64,000 nt of DNA from Sphingobacterium spiritivorum ATCC 33861 (GCF_000143765.1 NZ_GL379776.1:2465-66464); one strand, 5' to 3'; shown: positions 1 through 8,209, counted from the stretch's first letter. Numbers and translations are program-made. The notes: generated by a model from the sequence alone, not told the origin.

Positions 1-462
1 CAGTCACTGTACGGGTGATCTGACAGGCATTCGCATCTGTAACCGTCACAGTATAAGTACCAGCTGAAAGACCTGTAGCAGTGGCTGCTGTACCTCCGCT
101 TGGAGCCCAACTATAAGTATAGCCCGGTGTGCCACCTGTTACTGAGACAGTTGCTCTACCATTGCCTCCGCCAAAACAACTTACATCTGTCTTAGTAGCT
201 GTTCCTGCCAAAGCTGCAGCAGGTTGTCCCACAGTCACTGTACGTGTAATCTGACAGTTATTTGCATCTTTAACTGTCACTGTATAGGTACCTGCCGCAA
301 GACCAGATGCTGTAGCTGCGGTACCTCCGCTTGGCGCCCAACTGTAGCTATAACCGCTTGTACCTCCTGTTACAGCAACTGTAGCTGTACCGTTATTACC
401 GCCAAAGCAACTTACATCTGTTTTGGTAGCTGTTCCTGCCAAAGCTGCAGCAGGTTCCGTAA
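1..462 (-). repeat. Two tandem 231-bp SprB coding repeats (first one cut by the edge)
   Basis: The block beginning at position 1 recurs at 232 with the same 231-bp period and mostly synonymous or conservative differences. A third, more diverged unit begins near 460. Each encodes a 77-residue SprB-type module. The near identity of the two outer units suggests recent duplication or gene conversion within the array, which may continue to the left. Confidence 0.85.
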
Positions 463-1327
463 TCGTGATCGTCTTAGTAGCGGTACATCCCATCTTATCG
501 GTAACTGTCACTGTGTAGGTACCGGCAGTAAGATTGGATGCGGTAGCTGCTGTTCCAGCTCCCAGCGTCCAGCTATAGGAATAAGGTGCTGTTCCTCCGC
601 TTGGTGCTACAGTAACACTTCCTGTAGCAGTGCCTTTACATGCTACATTTGTCTGCGCCTGTGTATCAATAGTGATAGTAGGACATACATATTCCAGTTT
701 CCATGTCAATGCATCCAGACACACATAAGTAAAAGGTTCTGTTGTGCTGATCTCCAGTTCGTCGATGACCTTTGTGCTGTTGTTGGCTCCTCCAAAGGTC
801 GTGAGGTCTATCGGAGTAAATCCGTTATTAGTTGCTGTAGACTGCACAAAACCACTGGTTGCAGTAGCTGTAAATACCGTTGTACCTCCTAATTTACCTT
901 TAATAGTAACAGTTCCGCTCGTGTATTGTTCGACATTATGATCTGCTAAAAAAAGATAAAACTTTTTCACCGAATAAGTTAATCCGGCTTCTATTTTTAT
1001 AGAAAAGCTTTGGTCGATAAAAGCCTCAGCCGTACCGTCATTGTCAATATACTTATTATCCGGCCCGGTTCCGTTCCATCCTGTACCCGGATAAAGATCC
1101 TGTATATCAAATTGTCCGGATTCAGCTTTACTTATAATAGTAAATGTCTTTCCTCCACTTGTAAAAGTCGACGCCCCTGCCGCCGCAGACTCAAATGTTT
1201 CTGTTATTTCGGTTTGCCCCCAGGCCTTTCCGATAAAGAGTATATAAGATAACAGGAATAACAGGACTCCCATCCTCATACCCTTGATACTCTTCAAAAT
1301 GTTGTTGTAATAATTGGAGCTTTTCAT
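1..1327 (-). CDS. SprB-repeat cell-surface protein, N-terminal part (runs off left edge)
   Basis: The reading frame is open from an ATG at 1327 to the window edge (442 codons seen), so the C-terminus is missing. The start follows AAGAG-rich sequence and encodes a basic stretch and a hydrophobic signal peptide ending near FIGKAWGQ. Residues ~40-220 form a secreted beta-rich domain. From about residue 222 come SprB-type repeats of 77 residues with a WAPSGGTAAT core, a GTYTVTV strand and paired cysteines. SprB repeats are known from large type IX-secreted adhesins of Bacteroidota, so a C-terminal sorting domain is expected beyond the edge (inference). It is the last visible gene of the minus-strand block, 36 nt after the phosphoesterase-like gene. 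It could be an adhesin or another extracellular filament; the cargo role is unknown. Confidence 0.85.
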   Translation of the reverse strand, partial: MKSSNYYNNILKSIKGMRMGVLLFLLSYILFIGKAWGQTEITETFESAAAGASTFTSGGKTFTIISKAESGQFDIQDLYPGTGWNGTGPDNKYIDNDGTAEAFIDQSFSIKIEAGLTYSVKKFYLFLADHNVEQYTSGTVTIKGKLGGTTVFTATATSGFVQSTATNNGFTPIDLTTFGGANNSTKVIDELEISTTEPFTYVCLDALTWKLEYVCPTITIDTQAQTNVACKGTATGSVTVAPSGGTAPYSYSWTLGAGTAATASNLTAGTYTVTVTDKMGCTATKTITITEPAAALAGTATKTDVSCFGGNNGTATVAVTGGTSGYSYSWAPSGGTAATASGLAAGTYTVTVKDANNCQITRTVTVGQPAAALAGTATKTDVSCFGGGNGRATVSVTGGTPGYTYSWAPSGGTAATATGLSAGTYTVTVTDANACQITRTVT

Positions 1328-1363
1328 TCTCTTGGTTATTTATTTTTCTCAGGTGTATGAGTA

Positions 1364-2293
1364 TTAGGCTTGCTGCTGTTTCACTAAAAACAACTCTTTA
1401 TATATCTCCTTATTGGATGCATAGTGATTAGCAGGCATGAGATATTCATGGTTATAAGATTGCCGGTTGTTATCGTCATCATAGCCCAGTATATTTTTGG
1501 ATAATAACTGCCCGCTGTCTAAAGACTGACTCAGGATCACTTCATTTTTAGCTTTGTTTCGAAGGACTAATGTTCCGTTTACCTTATTTCCCACAGAGTT
1601 GCTGAGTATCATATCCACATAACTGGTTTCCTGAGCAAGATCATAGCTATTCCATTGTTTGCGATCCATTCCTAATTGAGAGAGACAAATAACGAGATTA
1701 CAATTTTCCTGCTCTTTAAGCAATTTGCTTATCTTTTCAGCTGATTTGTAAGGATTTTGAACACTGACATCAGGTATTTCAGTATTTTGAGCAACTGCAA
1801 TAATTCCTATTTTCTGGCCCTTGGAATGAATAATCATATAAGGCAGTATTCCCTTTTGGAGTCTTGCATCTGAAAATTGATAATTAGAACAAATCAACGG
1901 GAAATTGATAGCGGACAACATATCTGCCAGTCCTTCTTCTCCCTTATTCAGATAAATATTACTGCATGCAGCAGCGTGAAAACCAATCTTATTTAACTTT
2001 GCTAATCGCTTCTTATTTTGAAAGACATCTGCAGAAGCATCAAATAAATTTCCGGCATCCAGAATCAGACCAGAGGTTGGCTCTGCATCTAATGTCTCTA
2101 AAATCTCTTTATATCTGCTCCAGTAATTTATAGAACTCAGATCATTCGTCTGGTATATAATCAGTCTTTTATTATCGGCAAGGGAGCTGATTTTTTTACT
2201 GGACTGTGCTGCGCCTGCAAGAGGTCTGGCAAGAAGGATACTGCTCAAAAGTACCGAGCTTCTTTTCAAAAACGACCGTCGCTGATTAGTCAT
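1364..2293 (-). CDS. Tat-exported 5'-nucleotidase/metallophosphoesterase-like protein with lost metal ligands
   Basis: A 309-residue protein with a clear twin-arginine signal (QRRSFLKR at residues 4-11, then a hydrophobic stretch to about 30). The body follows the UshA/5'-nucleotidase N-terminal domain in order: TND at 49-51, LDAGNLFD at 78-85, a GNHE-like position at 111-113, FPLICSNY at 131-138, GQKIGIIAV and LSQLG at 204-208. Most catalytic metal ligands are substituted: Ser53 for His, Asn82 for the Asp of GD, Ile113 for the His of GNH, and Gln206 for the His of LSHLG. Asp51 and Asn112 remain. The usual C-terminal nucleotide-binding domain is absent. I read it as a folded, exported, probably non-catalytic relative. 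It lies 51 nt downstream of the collar genes in the same direction. Confidence 0.75.
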   Translation of the reverse strand: MTNQRRSFLKRSSVLLSSILLARPLAGAAQSSKKISSLADNKRLIIYQTNDLSSINYWSRYKEILETLDAEPTSGLILDAGNLFDASADVFQNKKRLAKLNKIGFHAAACSNIYLNKGEEGLADMLSAINFPLICSNYQFSDARLQKGILPYMIIHSKGQKIGIIAVAQNTEIPDVSVQNPYKSAEKISKLLKEQENCNLVICLSQLGMDRKQWNSYDLAQETSYVDMILSNSVGNKVNGTLVLRNKAKNEVILSQSLDSGQLLSKNILGYDDDNNRQSYNHEYLMPANHYASNKEIYKELFLVKQQQA

Positions 2294-2344
2294 GGTAGTT
2301 TGTATTTAGGTTATTTCGTTGGAGATTCATGTTATATTCAGCTG

Positions 2345-2932
2345 TTAATTTCTGGCCGGAAAGTTTCCAGCAATACAAATCATAACATTCATGCCGAGAT
2401 AGGGTTGTATATTACTGTGCGGCTCGTTGCCTCCTTTTATATCTGTATTAAAGGCTGGTATATTCTGATTTGCGGCTTCCAGTGCAGTATCCGCTGCATC
2501 AGACACAAATCCCAAAGTCGTTACAAAATTTGTCCCCTCCATATATCCGGGTCTGGCAATAGACACACCATTTACCGGTATCGCAGTTGTTGCATTTGCA
2601 GAGCTGATCTTAAGTTTTGGGCCACCATTTCTGATTACAGGATGGTTATGCGCAGCCATTTGCTGCACAGTCAGTGTAACATTCGCTGCACCGCCTTGTT
2701 CACCTATAATTCTTTGGGTAAGTCCCAGTCCCAGTCCTGCACCTATTATTGTTCTTCCCTGAAAGTCAGGAAGTCCAAATGTTGTTGTTCCGTTTCCACC
2801 ATAAGTGGTACCTAGAATAGAAAATAATGCCGTATTGCTTCTGACTGCTATAAGTTGCCCTTGACAAAGCATCCAGTTCCGGGGTGCATAACTAGCGGCA
2901 AAAAGTCTGATTTCTCCTATTGTTCCGTCCAT
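2345..2932 (-). CDS. Tail-collar domain protein (copy 3 of 3)
   Basis: A 195-residue tail-collar (microcystin-dependent/MdpB-like) protein. I chose the ATG at 2932, which gives MDGTIGEIRLFAA, aligned with the starts of its two paralogues; the longer frame from 2971 only adds unrelated residues. It shows the family's N-terminal signature: an aromatic/Cys box (WMLCQGQ), LGTTYGGNG, and a LPDFQGR loop. It ends in the shared ICxxGxFPxRN tail. No signal peptide is visible. The family has the fold of short tail-fibre collars and is also found outside phages in Bacteroidota. It lies 7 nt after the second copy. Its function here is unknown; it may be a structural subunit or a substrate for the modifying enzymes encoded upstream. 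Confidence 0.85.
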   Translation of the reverse strand: MDGTIGEIRLFAASYAPRNWMLCQGQLIAVRSNTALFSILGTTYGGNGTTTFGLPDFQGRTIIGAGLGLGLTQRIIGEQGGAANVTLTVQQMAAHNHPVIRNGGPKLKISSANATTAIPVNGVSIARPGYMEGTNFVTTLGFVSDAADTALEAANQNIPAFNTDIKGGNEPHSNIQPYLGMNVMICIAGNFPARN

Positions 2933-2939
2933 AGTATTA

Positions 2940-3530
2940 TTAATTTCGTGATGGAAAGATTCCCTCCACACATATAATATAATTTGCTGTTAAAAAAGGT
3001 TGCATATTTTCGTGAGCTAAAGAGCCACCCATCGATGTAGTTGTTATAGTTAAGCTATTTGCATTCAAAGAACTGTTACTCATCACCTTATCCGGAACAT
3101 CTGAATTAAATCCTAATGTTGGAGTATTGTTATACATAGGTTGTCCCAATTGTGAGCCTGTCACTGCTGCGTGCAATGTTGAGGCGGCCGCACTAACTTT
3201 TACTGCAAAAGGAACTGTAGTTGCATTAACTGGTGCGCTGTGGTTATGCGCTGGTAAATTTGGCACCAATAGTGTAACTGTCTCCGTTCCTATTTTCTGT
3301 CCCAGTACAACATTTGTTAATCCAGGCCCTTGCCCGGTACCTACAGGTACTCTTCCTCTCAGATCCGGTACACCAAATGTGGTAACACCATCTCCACCAT
3401 AAGTTGTTCCGATTATAGCGTATAAAGCCTGATAATAACTGATACTTAATAATGTTCCGTCACAAAACATCCATCCGGCCGGAGCAAAATTTCCGGCAAA
3501 ATTTCTTACTTCTGCTATGTATCCTTCCAT
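2940..3530 (-). CDS. Tail-collar domain protein (copy 2 of 3)
   Basis: A 196-residue paralogue beginning MEGYIAEVRNFAGNF. It has the same order of motifs: WMFCDGT near residue 20, IGTTYGGDG, VPDLRGRVPVGTG, a variable central region rich in Ala/Thr/Asn, and the C-terminal ICVEGIFPSRN. The conserved ends and divergent middle are typical of fibre-like proteins, whose centre carries specificity. Spacing is 3 nt from the first copy and 7 nt to the third, so the three are almost certainly co-translated. No export signal and no phage morphogenesis genes are nearby. Confidence 0.87.
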   Translation of the reverse strand: MEGYIAEVRNFAGNFAPAGWMFCDGTLLSISYYQALYAIIGTTYGGDGVTTFGVPDLRGRVPVGTGQGPGLTNVVLGQKIGTETVTLLVPNLPAHNHSAPVNATTVPFAVKVSAAASTLHAAVTGSQLGQPMYNNTPTLGFNSDVPDKVMSNSSLNANSLTITTTSMGGSLAHENMQPFLTANYIICVEGIFPSRN

Positions 3531-3533
3531 AGG

Positions 3534-4133
3534 TTAATTTCTTGATGGATAAATTCCTTGTAAACAAATAATATAATTCAATCCTAAAGCAGGTTGCAAG
3601 TTGTTATGAGCAATAGTATTGCCGACAGGTGCAAGTGCCAGTGTCATACCTGAAAGATCTATACTTGCCGGATTTAAGCTGATTGAACCGGTCTGACTGT
3701 TGTATCCTAATGTTGGTGTTTTTGCTCTTCCTGCAGAACGGGCAGGAGCGGCAAGAGACAGTCCGTCAATAACGGTACTTTTATCCGCAACACTTTTACT
3801 TACAGTCAGCGGTAATGTTCCGCTTATACTGACCTGATGAACATGGGCAGGAAGGTTATTTTCAAACAGTGTAACATTTTCTATCCCCGCTTTTTGACCA
3901 GATGTAATGGTCCCCATACCTACAGTTTGTCCCGATCCGGTACCTACCGGAATTCTGCCACGAAAGTCAGGGAGCTGAAAGGTAGTAACTCCATTTCCGC
4001 CATAAGTGGTACCTAATAATGAAAAAAGAGCCTGATTTGTACTAATCGCTAAAGTTTGTCCATAACATAGTGCCCATGTTTTGGGTGCAAAGTTTCCGGC
4101 AAACAGCCGTATCTCTGCCATAGTTCCTTCCAT
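3534..4133 (-). CDS. Tail-collar domain protein (copy 1 of 3)
   Basis: A 199-residue protein beginning MEGTMAEIRLFAGNF, the promoter-proximal member of the collar triplet. Motifs are WALCYGQ, LGTTYGGNG, LPDFRGRIPVGTG, a NLPAHVH histidine motif near residue 105, and an ICLQGIYPSRN C-terminus. It starts 7 nt after the stop of the formyltransferase gene, which ties it to that transcript. Collar-domain proteins are known as trimeric fibre elements; no enzymatic residues are evident. It may assemble with the other two into a hetero-oligomer (inference). Confidence 0.87.
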   Translation of the reverse strand: MEGTMAEIRLFAGNFAPKTWALCYGQTLAISTNQALFSLLGTTYGGNGVTTFQLPDFRGRIPVGTGSGQTVGMGTITSGQKAGIENVTLFENNLPAHVHQVSISGTLPLTVSKSVADKSTVIDGLSLAAPARSAGRAKTPTLGYNSQTGSISLNPASIDLSGMTLALAPVGNTIAHNNLQPALGLNYIICLQGIYPSRN

Positions 4134-4140
4134 AATATTT

Positions 4141-5082
4141 TTAATTTAGTTGTTGTCCTTTTATTATTCCCATTGTAAATAATTTAGATCCGGAAAAATA
4201 TCCCTCCTGCATACTGACAGTCAATATGCGCAGATACTGTCCGTTTATACACGCTGCAATTACGCCATACAGTCCGTCTGCGTATACGATCTCGCCCGGA
4301 CGATATGTACCACTTTCTTCCAAACTAATCAGTTCAGCTTCCAGTATGCGTATTTCCTGTGTTCCGTAATAGCTGGTTGCTCCCCCGTATTTAGGATTAC
4401 ATGCCAGTGTAAGTGCTCTGATCGCTGATGCCGGCTGATCCGTCCATTTTATGCGAAAATCTTCAGCCGAAGGTTTCCGGTCAAAATATACGTTAGTATT
4501 ATCCTGTTCTCTGGATATTAATTTATCTTCCTGTAACCTTTTATACCATTGCTGCATAGCGCCTACCACTTCCATTCGCAAGCGGGAACATAGTAATCCA
4601 TAGTTCTCAGAAGGATGTAAATTGGTAAAGGTTTCTATAACTAAAGGCCCTCTATCGATGGCTGCTGTCATCTTATGTATACTTATTGCAATTTGTTGTT
4701 CCTGATTTTTAATCTGCCAGAATAATGGATCAGCCCCGCTATACTTTGGCAGTGTCCCAGGATGTATATTATATATACCCAACGGGGGAAGATCTAAGAT
4801 ATGCTGAGGTATACGATAGGGAAACGCAAACACTAATGCTGTGTCTGCCTGTATCGCTAAGAACCAGGCTGCCAGTTGTTCTTTCCAGGAAGCAGTATCA
4901 ATCACCTGAATACTTTCTTCCCGGATACCTGTGCCCGCAAAAATTTGTTTGAAATAAGATGCGTTGTGATCCAGAACCGCAATTCCTGCCAATTTATTTT
5001 CCGCATCCAGTTGTCCTGCCAGGGCAGAAGCCATATCTGTATTACAGATCAGTCCGACGCGTATATTTTTATTTGGTATCAT
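4141..5082 (-). CDS. Formyltransferase-family protein (Fmt/ArnA-like two-domain)
   Basis: A 313-residue protein with a formyl-transferase N-terminal domain and an Fmt-type C-terminal domain (about residues 205-305). The catalytic triad of the family is visible: Asn105 and His107 in IYNIHPGTLPKYSG, and Asp143 in AAIDRGPL. It should use 10-formyltetrahydrofolate to N-formylate an amine. The start ATG overlaps the stop of the upstream receptor gene in an ATGA arrangement, indicating translational coupling. Its neighbours are not fmt partners (no def or rsm genes), so I take it as a specialised formyltransferase rather than the housekeeping methionyl-tRNA enzyme. The acceptor could be an amino sugar, an amino acid or a peptide terminus, and is unknown. 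Confidence 0.8.
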   Translation of the reverse strand: MIPNKNIRVGLICNTDMASALAGQLDAENKLAGIAVLDHNASYFKQIFAGTGIREESIQVIDTASWKEQLAAWFLAIQADTALVFAFPYRIPQHILDLPPLGIYNIHPGTLPKYSGADPLFWQIKNQEQQIAISIHKMTAAIDRGPLVIETFTNLHPSENYGLLCSRLRMEVVGAMQQWYKRLQEDKLISREQDNTNVYFDRKPSAEDFRIKWTDQPASAIRALTLACNPKYGGATSYYGTQEIRILEAELISLEESGTYRPGEIVYADGLYGVIAACINGQYLRILTVSMQEGYFSGSKLFTMGIIKGQQLN

Positions 5083-6269
5083 CGGGTCAGATAGCTATTT
5101 GTCCAGGCTGAATTGATATCCGTCAACATATTCTGCAACTTTTCATTATCAGCGCCTAAAGGCGCGATGTGGTATACTATACTCTTCTCATGAATATATT
5201 CAGACTCATTTTGTTTCAAGATTACAATATCTGTTGAAAGATCATTTAACTGCCATGTACTCAGAAATGCGGTGGCCAGTGATTGTATTGACTGATTCAA
5301 TTCCTCTTGCTGACCAGACAATTTTCTTAGCGATTCCGCTAATCTTCTACCCCAGCTTTCATATATATGATCCACAGTTTCTGCTGACAAAATCAAAGAT
5401 GTGTATGCTTTTAAATTTTCAGGAGCCGGAGTACCGTTGTCAAACAGGAATGGCAGCCCTACTAATGGAATATCGCAATAAGGAGAGTTAGCATAGGCTT
5501 CTAAAAAGCGTCCTGCCTGCGCTCCATTGAAACTGGCGTATATAAAATCAGGTCTGTCCCGATCCAGTACATCATAGAAAGCGGTCAGATCTAAGGAATT
5601 GTCATGTGTACTCGGAACGAGATGGAAAAACAATGTACTATCCTCTGATCCCTGATTCATCCCCAGATCTAAAAATGCCCCAAATCCGTATCCGCCATCG
5701 TATAGATCCGTTACAAATAATCCCTTTTGTCCCAGTTGTGAAACGGCCCAATGACCTAAAGCCCATACATGTTGCCAGATAGAAAGGCTGTGTACATACA
5801 GATAAGTATATTTTTCTGTATATAGCGGTAAATGCTCTCCAAGGTGACAGGCAATAATCGGCTTCCTATACTTTTCAGCAAGCTTCGCCACTGTTGAAAT
5901 TTCATGCGCAGAGAAGAGACCAATAATGAGATCGACTTCTTCAAATTCAAACAATTTGACAATAGCCTCTGTATATCTGGATGCAGAAGACTGCGCTACC
6001 AATTCTGTAGAGATCTCAGAAACAGGATTATTAATGTCTTTCAATGCTGATTTTATACCTTTTTGAAAAGATTTAGCTATGTTCTGCTCTGTATGAACAG
6101 GCAAAATCATCCCTATATGATAATTACAAACTTCTACCTGTTGCGCAGACGCATGCAATTTCATTCCTGTTTGACTATTTATATCAATAGCAAGATCGAC
6201 AGACTTGTTCATATATGTCTTAAGGTTAATAACCAACATTCCGAACATCAATCTAAGCAGCAATAACAC
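5079..6269 (-). CDS. Periplasmic-binding-protein type 1 (receptor-family ligand-binding) protein
   Basis: From about residue 50 the protein follows the LivJ/AmiC-like Peripla_BP_6 fold: HIGMILPVHTEQ, a VDLIIGLFSAHE hinge strand, KPIIACHLGEH, and FIYASFNGAQAGRFLEAY. This family binds small ligands such as amino acids, amides or urea. The frame opens with GTG at 6269, which has AGGAG nine bases upstream. Internal ATGs at 6212 and 6164 are alternatives, and I cannot settle the start. There is no lipobox and only a weak N-terminal hydrophobic stretch, so localisation is open. No transporter permease or ATPase is adjacent. The last codons overlap the formyltransferase start. It could be a ligand sensor or carrier for this pathway. 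Confidence 0.7.
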   Translation of the reverse strand: MLLLLRLMFGMLVINLKTYMNKSVDLAIDINSQTGMKLHASAQQVEVCNYHIGMILPVHTEQNIAKSFQKGIKSALKDINNPVSEISTELVAQSSASRYTEAIVKLFEFEEVDLIIGLFSAHEISTVAKLAEKYRKPIIACHLGEHLPLYTEKYTYLYVHSLSIWQHVWALGHWAVSQLGQKGLFVTDLYDGGYGFGAFLDLGMNQGSEDSTLFFHLVPSTHDNSLDLTAFYDVLDRDRPDFIYASFNGAQAGRFLEAYANSPYCDIPLVGLPFLFDNGTPAPENLKAYTSLILSAETVDHIYESWGRRLAESLRKLSGQQEELNQSIQSLATAFLSTWQLNDLSTDIVILKQNESEYIHEKSIVYHIAPLGADNEKLQNMLTDINSAWTNSYLTR

Positions 6270-6646
6270 TTAAATTAACTCCTGAAAACAACGAATAGAA
6301 AATCTATCTGTTAATGATTGGTGTAATCTTTATTTTTAAATAGGTATGCGTTAATAATTTTGGTATACAAATATAAAATTATTCTCAATACATAATTGCA
6401 AATTTTTATATTTTTTATTAAAAATAATTTTTACTAAAATAATGCAATCCTATCCTAATACAATTTTAAGTAATTACCATATTTAATAAAGGATAAAATA
6501 GGGGGACAAAAAGAGGACAAATGATAAACATGTAGCAAACAGACCATTACAAAGGGCTGCTTACCTGTTGATCGATTAAAGCTATCTACGAAAAACCGTA
6601 CATAAAGACATTCTGACGGCTATTTTAAAGTAAAATTGGTGCTGCA
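6270..6646. other. 377-nt AT-rich intergenic region
   Basis: This region separates the modifying-enzyme genes from the receptor/formyltransferase/collar genes, which run in the same direction. Apart from the promoter at 6368-6401 I see long A/T runs (6340-6480) and no open frame with coding character, no strong terminator hairpin and no repeat. It shows the block is probably two transcription units. Confidence 0.6.
6368..6401 (-). promoter_or_regulatory. Bacteroidetes-type promoter for the receptor/formyltransferase/collar operon
   Basis: On the minus strand TATATTTG (6375-6368) matches the TAnnTTTG -7 element exactly. TTG at 6401-6399 lies 23 bases upstream, within the spacing reported for Bacteroidetes sigma-ABfr promoters. 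It would start transcription about 95 nt upstream of the GTG at 6269. Confidence 0.55.
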
Positions 6647-7195
6647 CTATGCGCGTAACCATTTTACCATATGCGGATATGGCTCCACCTGATGAAGTAT
6701 TGCATTTTTGGCATCGTAGCAGAGTCCATAATACTGAAGCATGGGGATAAAGAGGTAATTCCCTTTTTCATAGTTTTCGATAAGCATGTCAGCGTCCCCC
6801 TTATACCCTTTATCATGAAAAACAAAAGAAGCGGGCAGATTCAGAAAGACAGATGCTGCGTAGCTCCAGGCTATAGCCGATAATTCGTAACCATCCAAAG
6901 CATTTTTATCGATATGCTCAAATAAGTCTCCGGATGAGAGCATTCTTTCCTCAGGGGACATCACTGCGACATGACCGGCTTCATGGAGAATATCTCCGGG
7001 ATGTAAGAGCCTTGTCCGATCAATCAAAATCCGGCCTTTATCAATAAATATTCCCGGCAGAAAGCTTTTCTGCCGGCTTTCCTGCTCCAATACCGGAATA
7101 CCGATTTCGTTCAGAAAATTGATAACTGACTTCAGTTCTTCCTGTAATTCAGGCTGTGTATGGAGATTATTCAGGTTATCTGTTGTATTATTCAT
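6647..7195 (-). CDS. HEAGH-motif zincin-like protein of unknown function
   Basis: A 182-residue soluble protein. The only recognisable signature is ILHEAGHVAVMSPEER, giving His71, Glu72 and His75 of an HExxH zinc site, with Glu104 in GYELSAIAW as a possible third ligand about 30 residues later. There is no signal peptide. The gene starts 24 nt after the PhyH gene and is the last of the five-gene set 10366-6647. By motif it could be a cytoplasmic metallopeptidase, for example one that trims a modified peptide. I do not recognise the family, and proteolysis is inferred from the motif alone. Confidence 0.65.
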   Translation of the reverse strand: MNNTTDNLNNLHTQPELQEELKSVINFLNEIGIPVLEQESRQKSFLPGIFIDKGRILIDRTRLLHPGDILHEAGHVAVMSPEERMLSSGDLFEHIDKNALDGYELSAIAWSYAASVFLNLPASFVFHDKGYKGDADMLIENYEKGNYLFIPMLQYYGLCYDAKNAILHQVEPYPHMVKWLRA

Positions 7196-7219
7196 AGGTA
7201 TTATAATCTTCTGATGCTA

Positions 7220-8209
7220 TTATCGCCCGAAGTTAATGTATTGTACAAAGCGGGGATTATCTGACTTATTAGCTGTAGCTGCATGCGGAAGGGATTCTAT
7301 CCACAGGATAAGATCTCCTTTTTTGCCACTAATGTGTTTTTCCAGATTTGCAGCAGCCAGATATTGCATAGTGGCTTCGGGAGTTCCAAATTCTTTCAGT
7401 AGTTGGTCAATCTGTTTGTGATATCCCGGAATAAGGCTGAATGCCCCTCCATTTTCCGGCACATCATGTAAATAAAGCAGACCTTGTATATGATAGCGCG
7501 GACCTATTGAAAAATCAATATCCCAGTGAATACGACTTCCTCTGAAGGCGTACCCCATACTTTCGGGTGGGTTATATCCTAATGGCAGAATATTAGGAAA
7601 GATTGCATCACTTTTATACAGATCAGTAAATACGGCTCTGACAGCTGTATTGTTCCGGACTTTTTCCACTGCAGCACCCACTGCATCCGGCAACATAATA
7701 CCTTGCAGAGCAGTTTGCTCCGGATACCAGGTCTCCGGATTTTCTAAATCTATGGATAATACCGAACAAATATGATCTACGACAGCATCACAGTCCTCTT
7801 CGCATACCAATCCGGAGATTTTCAGATACCCCTGTTCTTCCCAATACTTTAACTGATCTTCCGTCAGTATTTTACAAACATAATTTTCTGCTTTAACATC
7901 CCGCTGTATTTCCCATTCTTCAAATTTTTGGCGAGCACTCTTATAAAATTCCATACCTTTTTTACGTATAATCCATTGTCTGAAACTTTCCACATCTGTG
8001 TACTGGTTATACAGAAAATTAATCGTTTCAAAAAGCCCAAGCTCAAAAATAGCTAAGAACGCATTTGAAGCACGTGCAAAAGTTTCGTCAGTAGTCTTGC
8101 TATATGCTTTTTTCTCCAGATGAAATGCAGTATAAGCCGATAGAAAAGCGAATGGTTTTTCTGCTAATGACTGTTCAGTTTCTGGATTATATGGTTCGGT
8201 ATGATTCAT
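7220..8209 (-). CDS. Phytanoyl-CoA dioxygenase (PhyH)-family 2-oxoglutarate/Fe(II) oxygenase
   Basis: A 329-residue protein. The C-terminal ~210 residues form a PhyH-type double-stranded beta-helix with the facial triad His228-x-Asp230 (HWDID) and His309 (PHAATANKS), and Arg320 placed to bind 2-oxoglutarate. YLHDVPENGGAFSLIPGYH is the characteristic family segment. Residues 1-115 are an additional helical part that I do not recognise. The expected reaction is hydroxylation of a small molecule or tethered amino acid using O2 and 2-oxoglutarate. Its start overlaps the end of the APS kinase gene by 23 nt, so the two are translationally linked. Confidence 0.82.
   Translation of the reverse strand: MNHTEPYNPETEQSLAEKPFAFLSAYTAFHLEKKAYSKTTDETFARASNAFLAIFELGLFETINFLYNQYTDVESFRQWIIRKKGMEFYKSARQKFEEWEIQRDVKAENYVCKILTEDQLKYWEEQGYLKISGLVCEEDCDAVVDHICSVLSIDLENPETWYPEQTALQGIMLPDAVGAAVEKVRNNTAVRAVFTDLYKSDAIFPNILPLGYNPPESMGYAFRGSRIHWDIDFSIGPRYHIQGLLYLHDVPENGGAFSLIPGYHKQIDQLLKEFGTPEATMQYLAAANLEKHISGKKGDLILWIESLPHAATANKSDNPRFVQYINFGR

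Noticed and set aside
224..892. Cys-rich ORF on the plus strand
   Set aside because: It is an antisense shadow of the SprB repeats; the Cys/Ser bias comes from the repeated coding sequence on the other strand.
2345..4133. Prophage or phage remnant, suggested by tail-collar proteins
   Set aside because: No integrase, terminase, capsid, tube, sheath, lysis or replication gene is present, and the triplet is embedded in a metabolic-looking operon. Collar proteins also occur outside phages in this phylum.
4141..5082. Housekeeping methionyl-tRNA formyltransferase (fmt)
   Set aside because: The fold and triad fit, but it is coupled to a receptor-like gene and collar genes, and no def or other translation gene is near. 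The general family name is safer.
6270..6646. Small RNA gene in the 377-nt gap
   Set aside because: Apart from one promoter aimed at the receptor gene I found no stable hairpin with a T-run or separate promoter to support it.
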